Source of the DNA: Haloarcula laminariae
GTDB lineage: Archaea; Halobacteriota; Halobacteria; Halobacteriales; Haloarculaceae
Assembly: GCF_025457605.1 (NCBI RefSeq)
Contig: NZ_JAMZFY010000001.1
Coordinates: 558,001 to 622,000 of the forward strand
Direction: 5' to 3'
Length of the DNA stretch: 64,000 nt
Shown here: piece by piece, positions 8,999-17,026 of the stretch
Layout of the letters: every line of letters starts with the position of its first letter
Position numbering within the stretch: the stretch's first letter is position 1
The notes under the pieces: model-generated
What the model was told of the DNA's origin: nothing
Database searches by the model: none
What the model saw: only the letters and a program-made list of their open reading frames with translations
Program-made: the position numbers and the translations under genes

Positions 8999-9084
8999 CC
9001 TCATTGGTCGCCTCCGAACGCCACCGAGTGTCTCGCCGATACCGTACTGACACGCGAAGCGGTCCTCATTGGTCGCCTCCGAAC
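8999..9084. repeat. 21-bp direct repeat flanking 44 bp between thiR and dcd
   Basis: The same 21-bp block, beginning CCTCATTGGTCGCC, occurs at 8999-9019 and 9064-9084, offset by 65 bp. The right copy encodes the last residues and stop of dcd. The left copy lies just upstream of thiR. It looks like a short duplication of the dcd 3' end. Confidence 0.85.
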
Positions 9085-9653
9085 TCGCGGTCTCCCTGTA
9101 TCTTGCTCGCCTGCGGTCCGGACTGGTCCTGGTACTTCGAGCCCCGCTCGGCGCCGTAGGGGCGGTCGGCGGGCGTCTTCAGCTCGGTGAACGTGAGCTG
9201 TGAGATGCGCATCCCGGGCGTGAGCGCGACCGGCGCGGTGCCTAGATTGGAGAGTTCCAGCGTAATCTGGCCTTTGTAGCCGGGGTCACACAGCCCCGCA
9301 GTGGCGTGGACCACAATCGCCAGACGGCCGAGCGATGACCGCCCCTCCACGTGGGCGATGAGGTCGTCGGGAATCTCGACGCGCTCGTGTGTCGTCCCCA
9401 GCACGAAGTCCCCGGGGTGGAGGATGTACTCGCCGTCGTCGTCTATCTCGGTCAGCTCGACGTACTCGTCGACCTCGGCCTCGGCGTTGGGGTGGATACA
9501 GGGGATGTTGGCGTGCTGGAACTCCAGGAACTCCCGGCCGAGCCGGAGGTCGACGCTGGCGGGCTGAATCTGGATGTCGGGGTCGTCGAGGGGTTCGACC
9601 ACGAGGTCCCCCGCTTCGAGCCGCCGCAGGATGTCCGCATCGGAGAGTATCAT
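9066..9653 (-). CDS. dcd: dCTP deaminase
   Basis: A 195-residue enzyme that converts dCTP to dUTP for thymidylate synthesis. It starts [20 protein letters not shown]. Conserved features are [14 protein letters not shown], the active-site region [19 protein letters not shown] and the trimer-fold motif [15 protein letters not shown]. The usual family length is about 190-200. The last residues, EFGGDQ, and the stop lie in the 21-bp direct repeat. It lies upstream of thiR on the same strand, 80 bases away. Confidence 0.95.
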   Translation of the reverse strand: MILSDADILRRLEAGDLVVEPLDDPDIQIQPASVDLRLGREFLEFQHANIPCIHPNAEAEVDEYVELTEIDDDGEYILHPGDFVLGTTHERVEIPDDLIAHVEGRSSLGRLAIVVHATAGLCDPGYKGQITLELSNLGTAPVALTPGMRISQLTFTELKTPADRPYGAERGSKYQDQSGPQASKIQGDREFGGDQ

Positions 9654-9805
9654 TGTCCGTGTTAGCGACGTGGGGGACCTAAAGCATCGTGTCTCGACCC
9701 GGGCTGTCCGACCCCGTTGCTCGCCCGACCGGTAAGTGCCCTGTGGTACGTGCAACCGCGGCGGGACTCCGACGGGGGTTTATGTACCGGTCGCTATGTA
9801 TGGGT

Positions 9806-10144
9806 ATGAAGCAGGCCATCGTGGCGCGGGCCGACATCGGCATGGGCGAGGGGAAACTCGCCGCCCAGGTCGCCCACGCATCGCTGTCGGCCTACGAGGA
9901 CACCGGCCGACAGGCCCGCAAAGCCTGGAAGGGCTCGGGCCAGAAGAAGGTCGTCCTCAAGGCCTCGGGCGAGTCCGAGCTGTTCGAACTCGCCGACGCG
10001 GCCGAGCGCGCTGGCCTGCCACATGCTGTCGTCAGAGACGCCGGCCACACGCAACTCGAACCGGGTACCGTCACCGCCCTCGCGGTGGGACCGGGCGAGG
10101 AAGACGTCGTGGACCGGATTACTGGCGACCTCTCGCTGTACTGA
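9806..10144 (+). CDS. pth2: Peptidyl-tRNA hydrolase, archaeal type (Pth2)
   Basis: A 112-residue enzyme that releases tRNA from peptidyl-tRNA lost by the ribosome. The start chosen is ATG at 9806, giving [19 protein letters not shown] and then QVAHASL, the classic Pth2 opening. An upstream in-frame ATG would add eight atypical residues. Further motifs are [32 protein letters not shown] and the C-terminal ITGDLSLY. It precedes psmA but has its own spacing, with a psmA promoter between. Confidence 0.95.
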   Translation: MKQAIVARADIGMGEGKLAAQVAHASLSAYEDTGRQARKAWKGSGQKKVVLKASGESELFELADAAERAGLPHAVVRDAGHTQLEPGTVTALAVGPGEEDVVDRITGDLSLY

Positions 10145-10164
10145 GGGTAGCGAGGGGCGGTGTG

Positions 10165-10172
10165 TTTATATA
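10165..10172 (+). promoter_or_regulatory. TATA box of psmAB
   Basis: TTTATATA lies 42 bases before the psmA start, predicting transcription from about 10195 and a short leader. It is one of the best archaeal TATA boxes in the window, as expected for a highly expressed proteasome operon. Confidence 0.7.
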
Positions 10173-10213
10173 CCAAAGACACTAACCTCAGGTGAACAAC
10201 AGAGTACACCACA

Positions 10214-10948
10214 ATGCAAGGAAACGAACAGCAGGCCTACGACCGCGGGATAACCATCTTCTCCCCGGACGGACGTCTCTATCAGGTCGAGTACGCGCGC
10301 GAGGCAGTCAAACGCGGCACCGCGAGCGTCGGTGTCAGAACTGCGGACGGCGTGGTGCTGGCCGCGGACCGACACGCCCGGTCGCCGCTCATCGAGCGCG
10401 ACAGCATCGAGAAGATTCACGAGATAGACGACCACGTCGGCGTCGCGAGCGCCGGCCACGTCGCCGACGCCCGCCAGCTCATCGACGTGGCCCGTCGACA
10501 GGCCCAGGTCAACCGCCTGCGCTACGACGAGCCCGCGAGCGTCGAGTCGCTGACCAAGGAGGTCACCGACTACATCCAGCAGTACACCCAGACCGGCGGC
10601 GCGCGCCCGTTCGGCGTCGCCCTGCTGGTCGGCGGCATCGAGGACGGCGAACCGCGCCTCTTCGAGACCGACCCGTCGGGGACCCCCTACGAGTGGCAGG
10701 CAGTCGCCATCGGCGGCTCCCGCGAGGACATCCAGACGTACCTCGAAGACGAGTACGCCGAGGAGATGGACCTCGAAGCCGGCGTCGAGCTGGCGCTGCG
10801 GGCACTGGCCTCGGTCAACGAGGACGGGCTCGACGCCACGGGCGTCGACATCGCCACCATCGACGTCGAGGACCAGCAGTTCAGCAAGCTCGACGAGGAC
10901 GACATCGCCGAGCGGCTGGCCGAGTTCGAACTCGGAGGTGACGAATAA
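10214..10948 (+). CDS. psmA: Proteasome alpha subunit
   Basis: A 244-residue subunit of the outer rings of the 20S proteasome, forming the gated entry pore. It has the alpha-type N-terminal helix and signature AYDRGITIFSPDGRLYQVEY, then EYAREAVKRGTASVGVR. The catalytic N-terminal threonine is absent, as expected for alpha. The C-terminus is highly acidic (FELGGDE). Its stop overlaps the psmB start by one base (TAATG), indicating coupled expression. Confidence 0.97.
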   Translation: MQGNEQQAYDRGITIFSPDGRLYQVEYAREAVKRGTASVGVRTADGVVLAADRHARSPLIERDSIEKIHEIDDHVGVASAGHVADARQLIDVARRQAQVNRLRYDEPASVESLTKEVTDYIQQYTQTGGARPFGVALLVGGIEDGEPRLFETDPSGTPYEWQAVAIGGSREDIQTYLEDEYAEEMDLEAGVELALRALASVNEDGLDATGVDIATIDVEDQQFSKLDEDDIAERLAEFELGGDE

Positions 10949-11640
10949 TGTACGACCCAGAGAACCGACTCACCGACGCCTACGAGCCCGATGTCGGCAC
11001 CATCCCGTCGGACGACGAGGGCCGAGACGAGGAGAACGTCACCAAGACCGGGACGACCACCGTCGGCATCTCCACCGAGGACGGCGTCGTCATCGCGACG
11101 GACCGGCGCGCCTCGCTGGGCGGCCGCTTCGTCTCGAACAAGAACGTCCAGAAGGTCGAGCAGATTCATCCGACTGCGGCCATGACGCTGGTCGGCAGCG
11201 TCGGCGGGGCCCAGTCCTTTATCCGCTCGCTCCGCTCGGAGGCGAACCTCTACGAGGTCCGCCGCGACGAGCCCCTGTCGATTCACGCACTGGCGACGCT
11301 CGCGGGTAACTTCGCCCGCGGCGGCCCCTTCTTCGCCATCAACCCCATCATCGGCGGGGTCGACGAGGACGGCAGCCACGTCTACAGCGTCGACCCGGCC
11401 GGCGGCGTCCTGCAGGACGACTACACCGTCACCGGCTCCGGGACGATGGTCGCCACCGGGACCATCGAGGGCAACTACGACCCCGAGATGAGCGTCGAGG
11501 AGGCCCGCGCGCTGGCTATCCGCGCCGTCGAGGCCGCGGCCGAGCGCGACACCGGCTCCGGAAACGGCATCGTGCTGGCCGAAATCACCGCCGACGGCGT
11601 CGATATCGACCGGTTCGACGACTACGACTCGGCGGAGTAG
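10948..11640 (+). CDS. psmB: Proteasome beta subunit (threonine peptidase)
   Basis: A 230-residue catalytic subunit of the 20S core. An acidic propeptide of about 35 residues is followed by VTKTG and TTTVGISTEDG; by family rule, cleavage after Gly35 exposes Thr36 as the nucleophile. Asp and Lys of the active site fall in VVIATDRRASLGG and NKNVQKVEQI. It is translationally coupled to psmA. Confidence 0.97.
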   Translation: MYDPENRLTDAYEPDVGTIPSDDEGRDEENVTKTGTTTVGISTEDGVVIATDRRASLGGRFVSNKNVQKVEQIHPTAAMTLVGSVGGAQSFIRSLRSEANLYEVRRDEPLSIHALATLAGNFARGGPFFAINPIIGGVDEDGSHVYSVDPAGGVLQDDYTVTGSGTMVATGTIEGNYDPEMSVEEARALAIRAVEAAAERDTGSGNGIVLAEITADGVDIDRFDDYDSAE

Positions 11641-11663
11641 TCGACCCGTTCGTTTTCGCCGCG

Positions 11664-11816
11664 CTAGCGAGGCACGTCGACCCAGCCGGATATCCACGCG
11701 TCGTCGGCCGCCGGCAGATGCGCGACTCTGATGCCGCCGAACTCCTCTATCTCGACCTCGGTTCGCTTCCACCTGTCGGTCGGTTCGCCGTGTCGTTCGC
11801 TGTCGCGCTCGGCCAC
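11664..11816 (-). CDS. Small acidic haloarchaeal protein, 50 residues (DUF7331-like?)
   Basis: An open frame from GTG at 11816 to TAG at 11664. The C-terminal half reads RTEVEIEEFGGIRVAHLPAA and then DDAWISGWVDVPR. The pattern of a short strand, a gap and AWI resembles the small haloarchaeal DUF7331-type proteins that I recall, but the match is loose. No ATG start is available in frame. A longer overlapping frame on the same strand runs antisense through psmB and is rejected. Confidence 0.5.
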   Translation of the reverse strand: MAERDSERHGEPTDRWKRTEVEIEEFGGIRVAHLPAADDAWISGWVDVPR

Positions 11817-11973
11817 CTGATGACACCTATCCGACGCTCTTCGCGGGGTCGCCCTCGTTATGCTCCGCCTAAGCCGAGCCCTTAGAGCGGTTCATATCGC
11901 CCCATAGCTCTCTATAGCTTCGCTCGACCCGTCGCTGGTAGGTATAAGTGGGTGCCGTCACTTGGCTCCGACA

Positions 11974-13320
11974 ATGGCCACCGACCGAGCCGACGAGGAG
12001 GTCGACCCCCTCGACTCGTTCCGCCAGTTCTTCGCGCTGGAGCGGGACGTGCTGGTCCTCTCGCTGTCGATGCTCGCGTTCTCGCTCGCCTTCCAGATGA
12101 CGAGCCGCTACCTCCCGGAGTACATGCGCGTGCTGGGCGCGAGCGCCGGCGTCATCGGCCTCTACGGCAGCGTCGGCAACCTCATCAGCGCCGTCTACCC
12201 CTATCCGGGGGGCGCGGTCTCGGACCGGCTGGGTTCGCGGTTCGCGCTGACGGCCTTCGGCGTGCTGGCGACCCTGGGGTTCGGCATCTGGTATCTCGCC
12301 GCCGCCGTGGGCGATATCGCCGTCGGCTCGGTGACACTGCCCGCGTGGACGTTCGTCTTCGTCGGGCTCTTCCTGGCCCAGGCCTGGAAGTCCTTCGGGC
12401 TGGGCGCGACCTTCGCCATCGTCAAGCAGAGCGTGCCGCCCGACCGGCTGGCGATGGGCTTTGCCAGCACCGAAGTGTTCCGCAGGTTGGGATTCCTCGT
12501 CGGCCCGCTCATCGCCGCGGGGCTGCTCGCCGCCACCGCGACGTTCGTCGGCGGCTTTCAGGCCGTGTTGCTCGTGGCCATCGGCTTCGGCGCGGTCGCG
12601 ACGGTCGCCCAGCACTACCTCTACGACGCCAGCGAGGACACGCTCGGCAAGTCCTTCGAGGGCGTCTCCCAGGTGCTCACGGACCTCCGGGAGCTGCCCG
12701 AGCCGCTGCGCCCGCTGCTGGTCGCCGACACGCTCGTTCGCTTCGCCAACGGGATGGTGTACGTCTTCTTCGTCATCGTCGTCACGGACTTCCTCTCGGT
12801 CGGCTTCACCGGTTTCGGCTTCGATTTGCGGCCCGACGCGTTCTTCGGCGTCCTGCTCGGCGTCGAGATGGTCGTCGCCATCCTCTCGATGGCGCCGGTC
12901 TCGAAACTCGCCGAGTACGCCGGGCTCAAGCCCGCCGTCGCGCTGGGGTTTTCGGTGTATGCCCTGTTCCCGCTCTTGCTCATCTTCGCGCCGGCGAACC
13001 AGTGGGTCCTGCTGCTCCTGTTTGCCTACTCCGGCCTGCGTTTCGCCGGTCTCCCGGCCCACAAGGCGCTCATCGTCGGCCCCGCACAGCGCGACGCCGG
13101 CGGCCGCGTCACCGGGAGCTACTACCTCGTCCGGAACACGCTCGTGATTCCCAGCGCCGCCCTGGGGGGGTGGCTCTACGGCGCTGACTGGGTGGTCGAT
13201 GTCGGCGGCTTCGTGCTGCGGGCCGGCCCGCAACTGGCCTTCGCGGTCGCGACCGCCGTCGGCGTCGTCGGGGTCGCGTACTTCGCCGTCTTCGGACGGG
13301 AGTTCGAACCGTACGAGTGA
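11974..13320 (+). CDS. Major facilitator superfamily transporter
   Basis: A 448-residue membrane protein with about 12 hydrophobic helices in two halves. The MFS A-motif appears in the loop after helix 2 as GGAVSDRLGSRFA. The substrate is not inferable; the second half has an unusual Phe-rich loop near FTGFGFDLRPDAFFG. The start ATG at 11974 follows a TATA-like GGTATAAG at 11940-11947, so the message is probably nearly leaderless. It stands alone between psmB and a small membrane protein. Confidence 0.88.
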   Translation: MATDRADEEVDPLDSFRQFFALERDVLVLSLSMLAFSLAFQMTSRYLPEYMRVLGASAGVIGLYGSVGNLISAVYPYPGGAVSDRLGSRFALTAFGVLATLGFGIWYLAAAVGDIAVGSVTLPAWTFVFVGLFLAQAWKSFGLGATFAIVKQSVPPDRLAMGFASTEVFRRLGFLVGPLIAAGLLAATATFVGGFQAVLLVAIGFGAVATVAQHYLYDASEDTLGKSFEGVSQVLTDLRELPEPLRPLLVADTLVRFANGMVYVFFVIVVTDFLSVGFTGFGFDLRPDAFFGVLLGVEMVVAILSMAPVSKLAEYAGLKPAVALGFSVYALFPLLLIFAPANQWVLLLLFAYSGLRFAGLPAHKALIVGPAQRDAGGRVTGSYYLVRNTLVIPSAALGGWLYGADWVVDVGGFVLRAGPQLAFAVATAVGVVGVAYFAVFGREFEPYE

Positions 13321-13366
13321 GCGACATCCGATAAATTAAGTACGGAAAACACGACAACCCGTCTAT

Positions 13367-13651
13367 ATGACGTGGCGTCGGGCCGTTCGCTCACGATTTC
13401 CGCCCGTCCGCGTCGGGCCGCTCCAGCTACTGCTCGGCGCCGCTGGCTGGGCAGTTCTCACGGTTGTGGGGGTCGTCTCACTCAGGGCGGCGCTCTGGGA
13501 CTCTCTGTCTCCGGTCGGAGGCGCGCTGGGACTTGAGTCTCTCACTCCGCTCACGCTCGTTTTGCTCCAGTTCGTGCTCGCCGCCGTGGCCGGTCTCGTC
13601 GCTGTCACACTCGCTTCGACCGCCTGGCGCCGGATGGAACGCCAACCCTAA
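13367..13651 (+). CDS. Small two-helix membrane protein, 94 residues
   Basis: The protein has a basic N-terminus ([17 protein letters not shown]) and two hydrophobic helices, about 20-42 and 62-85, ending RRMERQP. This follows the positive-inside rule at both ends. A TATA-like ATAAATTA at about 13331-13338 lies 30 bases before the ATG. Function is unknown. It ends 25 bases before truD and may be co-transcribed with it. Confidence 0.65.
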   Translation: MTWRRAVRSRFPPVRVGPLQLLLGAAGWAVLTVVGVVSLRAALWDSLSPVGGALGLESLTPLTLVLLQFVLAAVAGLVAVTLASTAWRRMERQP

Positions 13652-13676
13652 GCGCCGAGCCACGAACCATCAGGTA

Positions 13677-15038
13677 ATGCGCGAGGCCCACCCCATCGAG
13701 CGGACCGTCGGCATGGAGTACTACGTCAGCGACGCCGACGGCGTAGGCGGGCACCTGCGGGCGAGCCCCGAGGACTTCCGCGTCACCGAACTGGAGGCGT
13801 TCGAGACCGCGCCGGTCGACGCCGACACGGGCGGCTACCCACACGTCGTCATGCGGGTCGAACTCCGCGACTGGGACACCAACGACTTCGCCAGCGCGCT
13901 CTCGGACCGGCTGGGCATCTCCCGCGAGCGGGTCTCCTGGGCCGGGACGAAGGACAAGCGCGCGGTCACCCGCCAGCTGTTCTCGGTGAAGGGCATCGAC
14001 CCCGACGACCTGCCCGACCTCGACGGCACCGACATCGAGGTCGTCGGCCGCGCGGGCCGCCCGATTCTGTTCGGGGACCTCGCCGGCAACGCCTTCGAAA
14101 TCGCCGTCCGGGACACCGACGCGCCCGAGAACGCCGCCGCCGTGGTCGCGGCCCTCCGCGGCTTCGCCGGCGACGCGGCCGGGGCCGACAGCGACCTGCC
14201 GGACGAACCGGTCACCGTCGCCGTCCCGAACTACTTCGGCCAGCAGCGGTTCGGTTCGCGCCGGCCGGTCACCCACGAGGTCGGGCTGGCAATCGCCCGC
14301 GAGGCGTGGAAAGAAGCCGTGCTCGCCTACGTTGGTAACCCACACGAGCGCGAGCCCGAGGACACACAGGCCGCCCGCGCGTACGTCGACGACACCGAGG
14401 ACTGGCAGGGCGCGCTGGAGCGGCTCCCGCGGGCGCTGGGCTACGAGCGGTCGATGTGTCACACGCTCGTGGAGAACGGCGCCGAGGACCCCGCGGACTT
14501 CCGCGAGGCCGTCGAGACGCTCCCGAGCAACCTCCAGACGCTCTTTGTCAACGCCGCCCAGTCGTACGTCTTCAACCTGATTTGCTCCGAGCGGCTGGAA
14601 CGCGGTCTGCCCTTCGACAGACCCGTGGAGGGCGATGTGGTCTGTTTCAGAGACAGCGAGGCGCCGGGGGACCTCCCGCTGCCCGACACCGACCGAACCC
14701 AGCGGGTCACAGAGAAACGTCTCCGGACCGTCGAGCGTCACTGCGAGCGCGGCCGCGCGTTCGTCACCGCGCCGCTTGTGGGCACCGAGACGGAGCTGGC
14801 CGACGGCGAGCCCGGCGAAATAGAGCGCGAGGTGCTCGACGAGGTGGGCATCGAACCGGGCGACTTCGACCTGCCCGGCGAGTTCGATAGCTCCGGTACG
14901 CGACGAGCGGTGCAGGTCCGGACAGAGCTGGGGGTCCAGCGGGACGGCGACGCTCTCACCTTCGAGTTCTCGCTCCCGAAGGGGAGCTACGCGACGGTGC
15001 TGCTGCGGGAGTTCCGCAAGAACGACCCGGAGACATAG
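13677..15038 (+). CDS. truD: tRNA pseudouridine synthase D (tRNA U13)
   Basis: A 453-residue TruD/Pus7-family enzyme that makes pseudouridine 13 in tRNA. The catalytic motif [12 protein letters not shown] places the nucleophilic aspartate at residue 93. Other TruD blocks are [29 protein letters not shown] (about 280-300) and the C-terminal [20 protein letters not shown]. The start ATG at 13677 ([20 protein letters not shown]) matches the usual archaeal N-terminus. Length is normal for archaea. Confidence 0.95.
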   Translation: MREAHPIERTVGMEYYVSDADGVGGHLRASPEDFRVTELEAFETAPVDADTGGYPHVVMRVELRDWDTNDFASALSDRLGISRERVSWAGTKDKRAVTRQLFSVKGIDPDDLPDLDGTDIEVVGRAGRPILFGDLAGNAFEIAVRDTDAPENAAAVVAALRGFAGDAAGADSDLPDEPVTVAVPNYFGQQRFGSRRPVTHEVGLAIAREAWKEAVLAYVGNPHEREPEDTQAARAYVDDTEDWQGALERLPRALGYERSMCHTLVENGAEDPADFREAVETLPSNLQTLFVNAAQSYVFNLICSERLERGLPFDRPVEGDVVCFRDSEAPGDLPLPDTDRTQRVTEKRLRTVERHCERGRAFVTAPLVGTETELADGEPGEIEREVLDEVGIEPGDFDLPGEFDSSGTRRAVQVRTELGVQRDGDALTFEFSLPKGSYATVLLREFRKNDPET

Positions 15039-15350
15039 TCTTCAGCGTCACTTGCAGTGCTCTGGGTGTCGGCGGCACGGCTATAGACTTCGAGAGCCAG
15101 AAAGCCCCCGCGCTCTGGACTCCCACGACTCGCTGCGCGCCTCGGCCTCCGGCCTCCGGTGCTTGCGTCGTCGGGGTTCGTCCAGAGCGCGGCCCCTTTC
15201 AGTCCCGCCCGTGCGGTTGGTCAATCGGCTACGGATAGGACTGAAAGAGGCCGGGGGCTTTCTGGCTGCGCTTGCTTCTGTTCACAACCCCGGTACGCCA
15301 ACGACTGAGAACCGCCTCGCTTATCCGCCACAGAGCACCAACCACTCAGT
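15039..15350. other. Gene-free interval holding repeat copy A
   Basis: No credible protein-coding frame or tRNA is visible between truD and the DUF2103-like gene. Most of the interval (15095-15267) is the nested palindromic element described separately. The last 80 bases should hold the promoter of the downstream gene, but no strong TATA box is apparent. Confidence 0.7.
15095..15267. repeat. Nested-stem dispersed element, copy A
   Basis: The outer arms are a perfect 16-bp inverted repeat: 15095-15110 (AGCCAGAAAGCCCCCG) with 15252-15267. Inside, stem 1 pairs 15108-15120 with 15180-15192 (13 bp, perfect). Stem 2 pairs 15191-15205 with 15238-15252 (15 bp, one mismatch; GGCCCCTTTCAGTCC). The loop of stem 1 carries CGACTCGCTGCGC and CGGTGCTTGC, shared with copy B at 31709-31969. 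The fold is an outer stem closing two hairpins. Stem boundaries share a few bases, so the exact junction is uncertain. Confidence 0.85.
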
Positions 15351-16082
15351 ATGGACTGTCGGCAGTGTGCGAGCGAACTCGACCGGCCGGGCGACTACTG
15401 CCTGGTCTGTCGCACTGCCAACGCGGATGCCGTGGTGCTGGAACTCGAACGCGAGCGCGCGACGATTACCACGCTCCTCGACGGCGAGGTGGTCGGCGAG
15501 CGGACGGTGACGACCACGCCGGAGGGCGAGGGCAGCGAGGAGCTGGTCGTGGTCGAGCTCCGGAACTTCGCCGGTCTCGTCGCCGACGAAGTGCGACGCA
15601 AGCGCCCCGAGGAGGTGTACGTCACCGGCGAGCGCGAGGTCATCAGCGCCGTCCGGGGGCAACTGCACCACGAGTTCTTCCGGGTGAAAGGCGACGACCC
15701 CGTCCAGCGGGTCATCGACCGCCAGGGCGAGCCCGCCCTCGAAGTCGTCGATGCGGCCCCGGAGTCGAAGCTGGGCGGGAGTCACTCGACGCTCATCGGG
15801 GGGCGGGCGGGCCAGCGGGTCATCTACACCGTCGCCGGCCATCCCCACGTCAAGAAGGTGATTCCGGGCCCCATCGACGCCGGCGGGGCGTCCTCGCCGA
15901 CGGGCGTGCGGGCGAAGGCGACGCGGGCCGACGCCAACGGCAACGTCCGCGTGCTCATCCGGGACGGGTCGAGCGTACAGGAGAACCGCGTCGTCACCAC
16001 GGCGGGCGACCGCGAACTCGGCGAGCACGTCCGGGCGGACCTCAACGAGGCGCTGGTCGAGGCCGAGTTACAGGACGAGTGA
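15351..16082 (+). CDS. DUF2103-like putative metal-binding protein
   Basis: A 243-residue protein that opens with a Cys cluster, MDCRQCASELDRPGDYCLVC (CxxC twice). A central region is of unknown fold. A C-terminal domain carries KLGGSHSTLIGGRAGQRVIY and HPHVKKVIPGPIDAGG, which I associate with the archaeal DUF2103 family of predicted metal-binding proteins. Function is unknown. Position immediately upstream of rpl37ae-rpoP-pcc1 suggests a link with translation or RNA metabolism, but this is only context. Confidence 0.7.
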   Translation: MDCRQCASELDRPGDYCLVCRTANADAVVLELERERATITTLLDGEVVGERTVTTTPEGEGSEELVVVELRNFAGLVADEVRRKRPEEVYVTGEREVISAVRGQLHHEFFRVKGDDPVQRVIDRQGEPALEVVDAAPESKLGGSHSTLIGGRAGQRVIYTVAGHPHVKKVIPGPIDAGGASSPTGVRAKATRADANGNVRVLIRDGSSVQENRVVTTAGDRELGEHVRADLNEALVEAELQDE

Positions 16083-16211
16083 GTCAGCCCACGAGGGGAC
16101 GACGCGGCCGTGGTCGACCTGTCGGGCGCCGCCCGAGATTGTGAGGGAGCCCCACGGCGAAGCCCACGTCTCGAAGGGCTTATGTGGTCGCTGGGCCGAC
16201 CAATTGGTACT

Positions 16212-16490
16212 ATGGCTAGCAAGAGCGGAAAGACCGGTAGCTCCGGCCGATTCGGGGCTCGCTACGGTCGCGTCTCCCGGCGCCGCGTCGCAGAGATAGA
16301 GGCCGAGATGAACGAGGACCACACCTGTCCGAACTGCGGCGAGGACAAGGTCGACCGCAAGGGGACCGGCATCTGGCAGTGTGGCTACTGCGACTACAAG
16401 TACACCGGCGGGAGCTACAAGCCCGAGACGCCCGGTGGCAAGACGGTCCGTCGCTCCATCCGCGCCGCCCTCGCCGAAGACGAGGAGTAA
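16212..16490 (+). CDS. rpl37ae: 50S ribosomal protein L37Ae
   Basis: A 92-residue zinc-ribbon ribosomal protein: [19 protein letters not shown], then the zinc site CPNC...CGYC in [20 protein letters not shown] and [11 protein letters not shown]. Length and motif order are standard. The start ATG at 16212 sits behind an AT-poor leader. It is followed 26 bases later by rpoP. Confidence 0.97.
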   Translation: MASKSGKTGSSGRFGARYGRVSRRRVAEIEAEMNEDHTCPNCGEDKVDRKGTGIWQCGYCDYKYTGGSYKPETPGGKTVRRSIRAALAEDEE

Positions 16491-16516
16491 AGCGTCCCGA
16501 ACCCCATCTCCCAGCT

Positions 16517-16651
16517 ATGAGCTACAAGTGTTCACGCTGTAAGCGCGACGTAACACTCGACGAGTACGGTGGCGTCCGCTGTCCGTACTGCGGCCACCGC
16601 GTGCTGCTGAAGGAGCGTTCGCCCGACGTCAAAGAAATCGACGTCCAGTGA
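16517..16651 (+). CDS. rpoP: DNA-directed RNA polymerase subunit P (Rpo12)
   Basis: A 44-residue zinc-binding RNA polymerase subunit homologous to Rpb12. The sequence [20 protein letters not shown] and then [16 protein letters not shown] has both CxxC pairs. It lies between rpl37ae and pcc1, a common archaeal gene order. Confidence 0.96.
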   Translation: MSYKCSRCKRDVTLDEYGGVRCPYCGHRVLLKERSPDVKEIDVQ

Positions 16652-16721
16652 GGCGCCCCGTTGTAGCTCGGTTCCGGACGGCGCCGACGGCACGTACCGG
16701 GACAGCACTGCAACGACCCGC

Positions 16722-16970
16722 ATGACGCCGCCCCATCGAACCGTTTTCGAGCTCGACTACCCCGACGAGTCCCTGGCCCGTCGCGTCGAGCGGAGCCTCC
16801 GCCCGGAGGTCGGCGACATCGAGGGGGACCGCACGACTGCGGAGCTGGCCCGCGAGGGCGCGACGCTGCGCGTGACCGTCGCGGCCGAGGACCTCGTCGC
16901 GCTGCGGGCGGGGTGTAACACGTGGTTGACGCTGGCGTCGGTCGCCGAGGCGGCCTCTCAGCGCCGATAG
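16722..16970 (+). CDS. pcc1: KEOPS complex subunit Pcc1
   Basis: An 82-residue dimerisation subunit of the KEOPS complex, which makes t6A37 in tRNA. It has the family blocks HRTVFELDYPDESLARRVER, SLRPEVGDIEGDRTTAEL and then RAGCNTWLTLASVAE. Position after rpoP is the usual archaeal arrangement. Confidence 0.93.
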   Translation: MTPPHRTVFELDYPDESLARRVERSLRPEVGDIEGDRTTAELAREGATLRVTVAAEDLVALRAGCNTWLTLASVAEAASQRR

Positions 16971-17026
16971 TCACCGATACGCTATAGTTCGTCGGCGCTG
17001 TCGGTACTGCCATCACCGGACGACGG

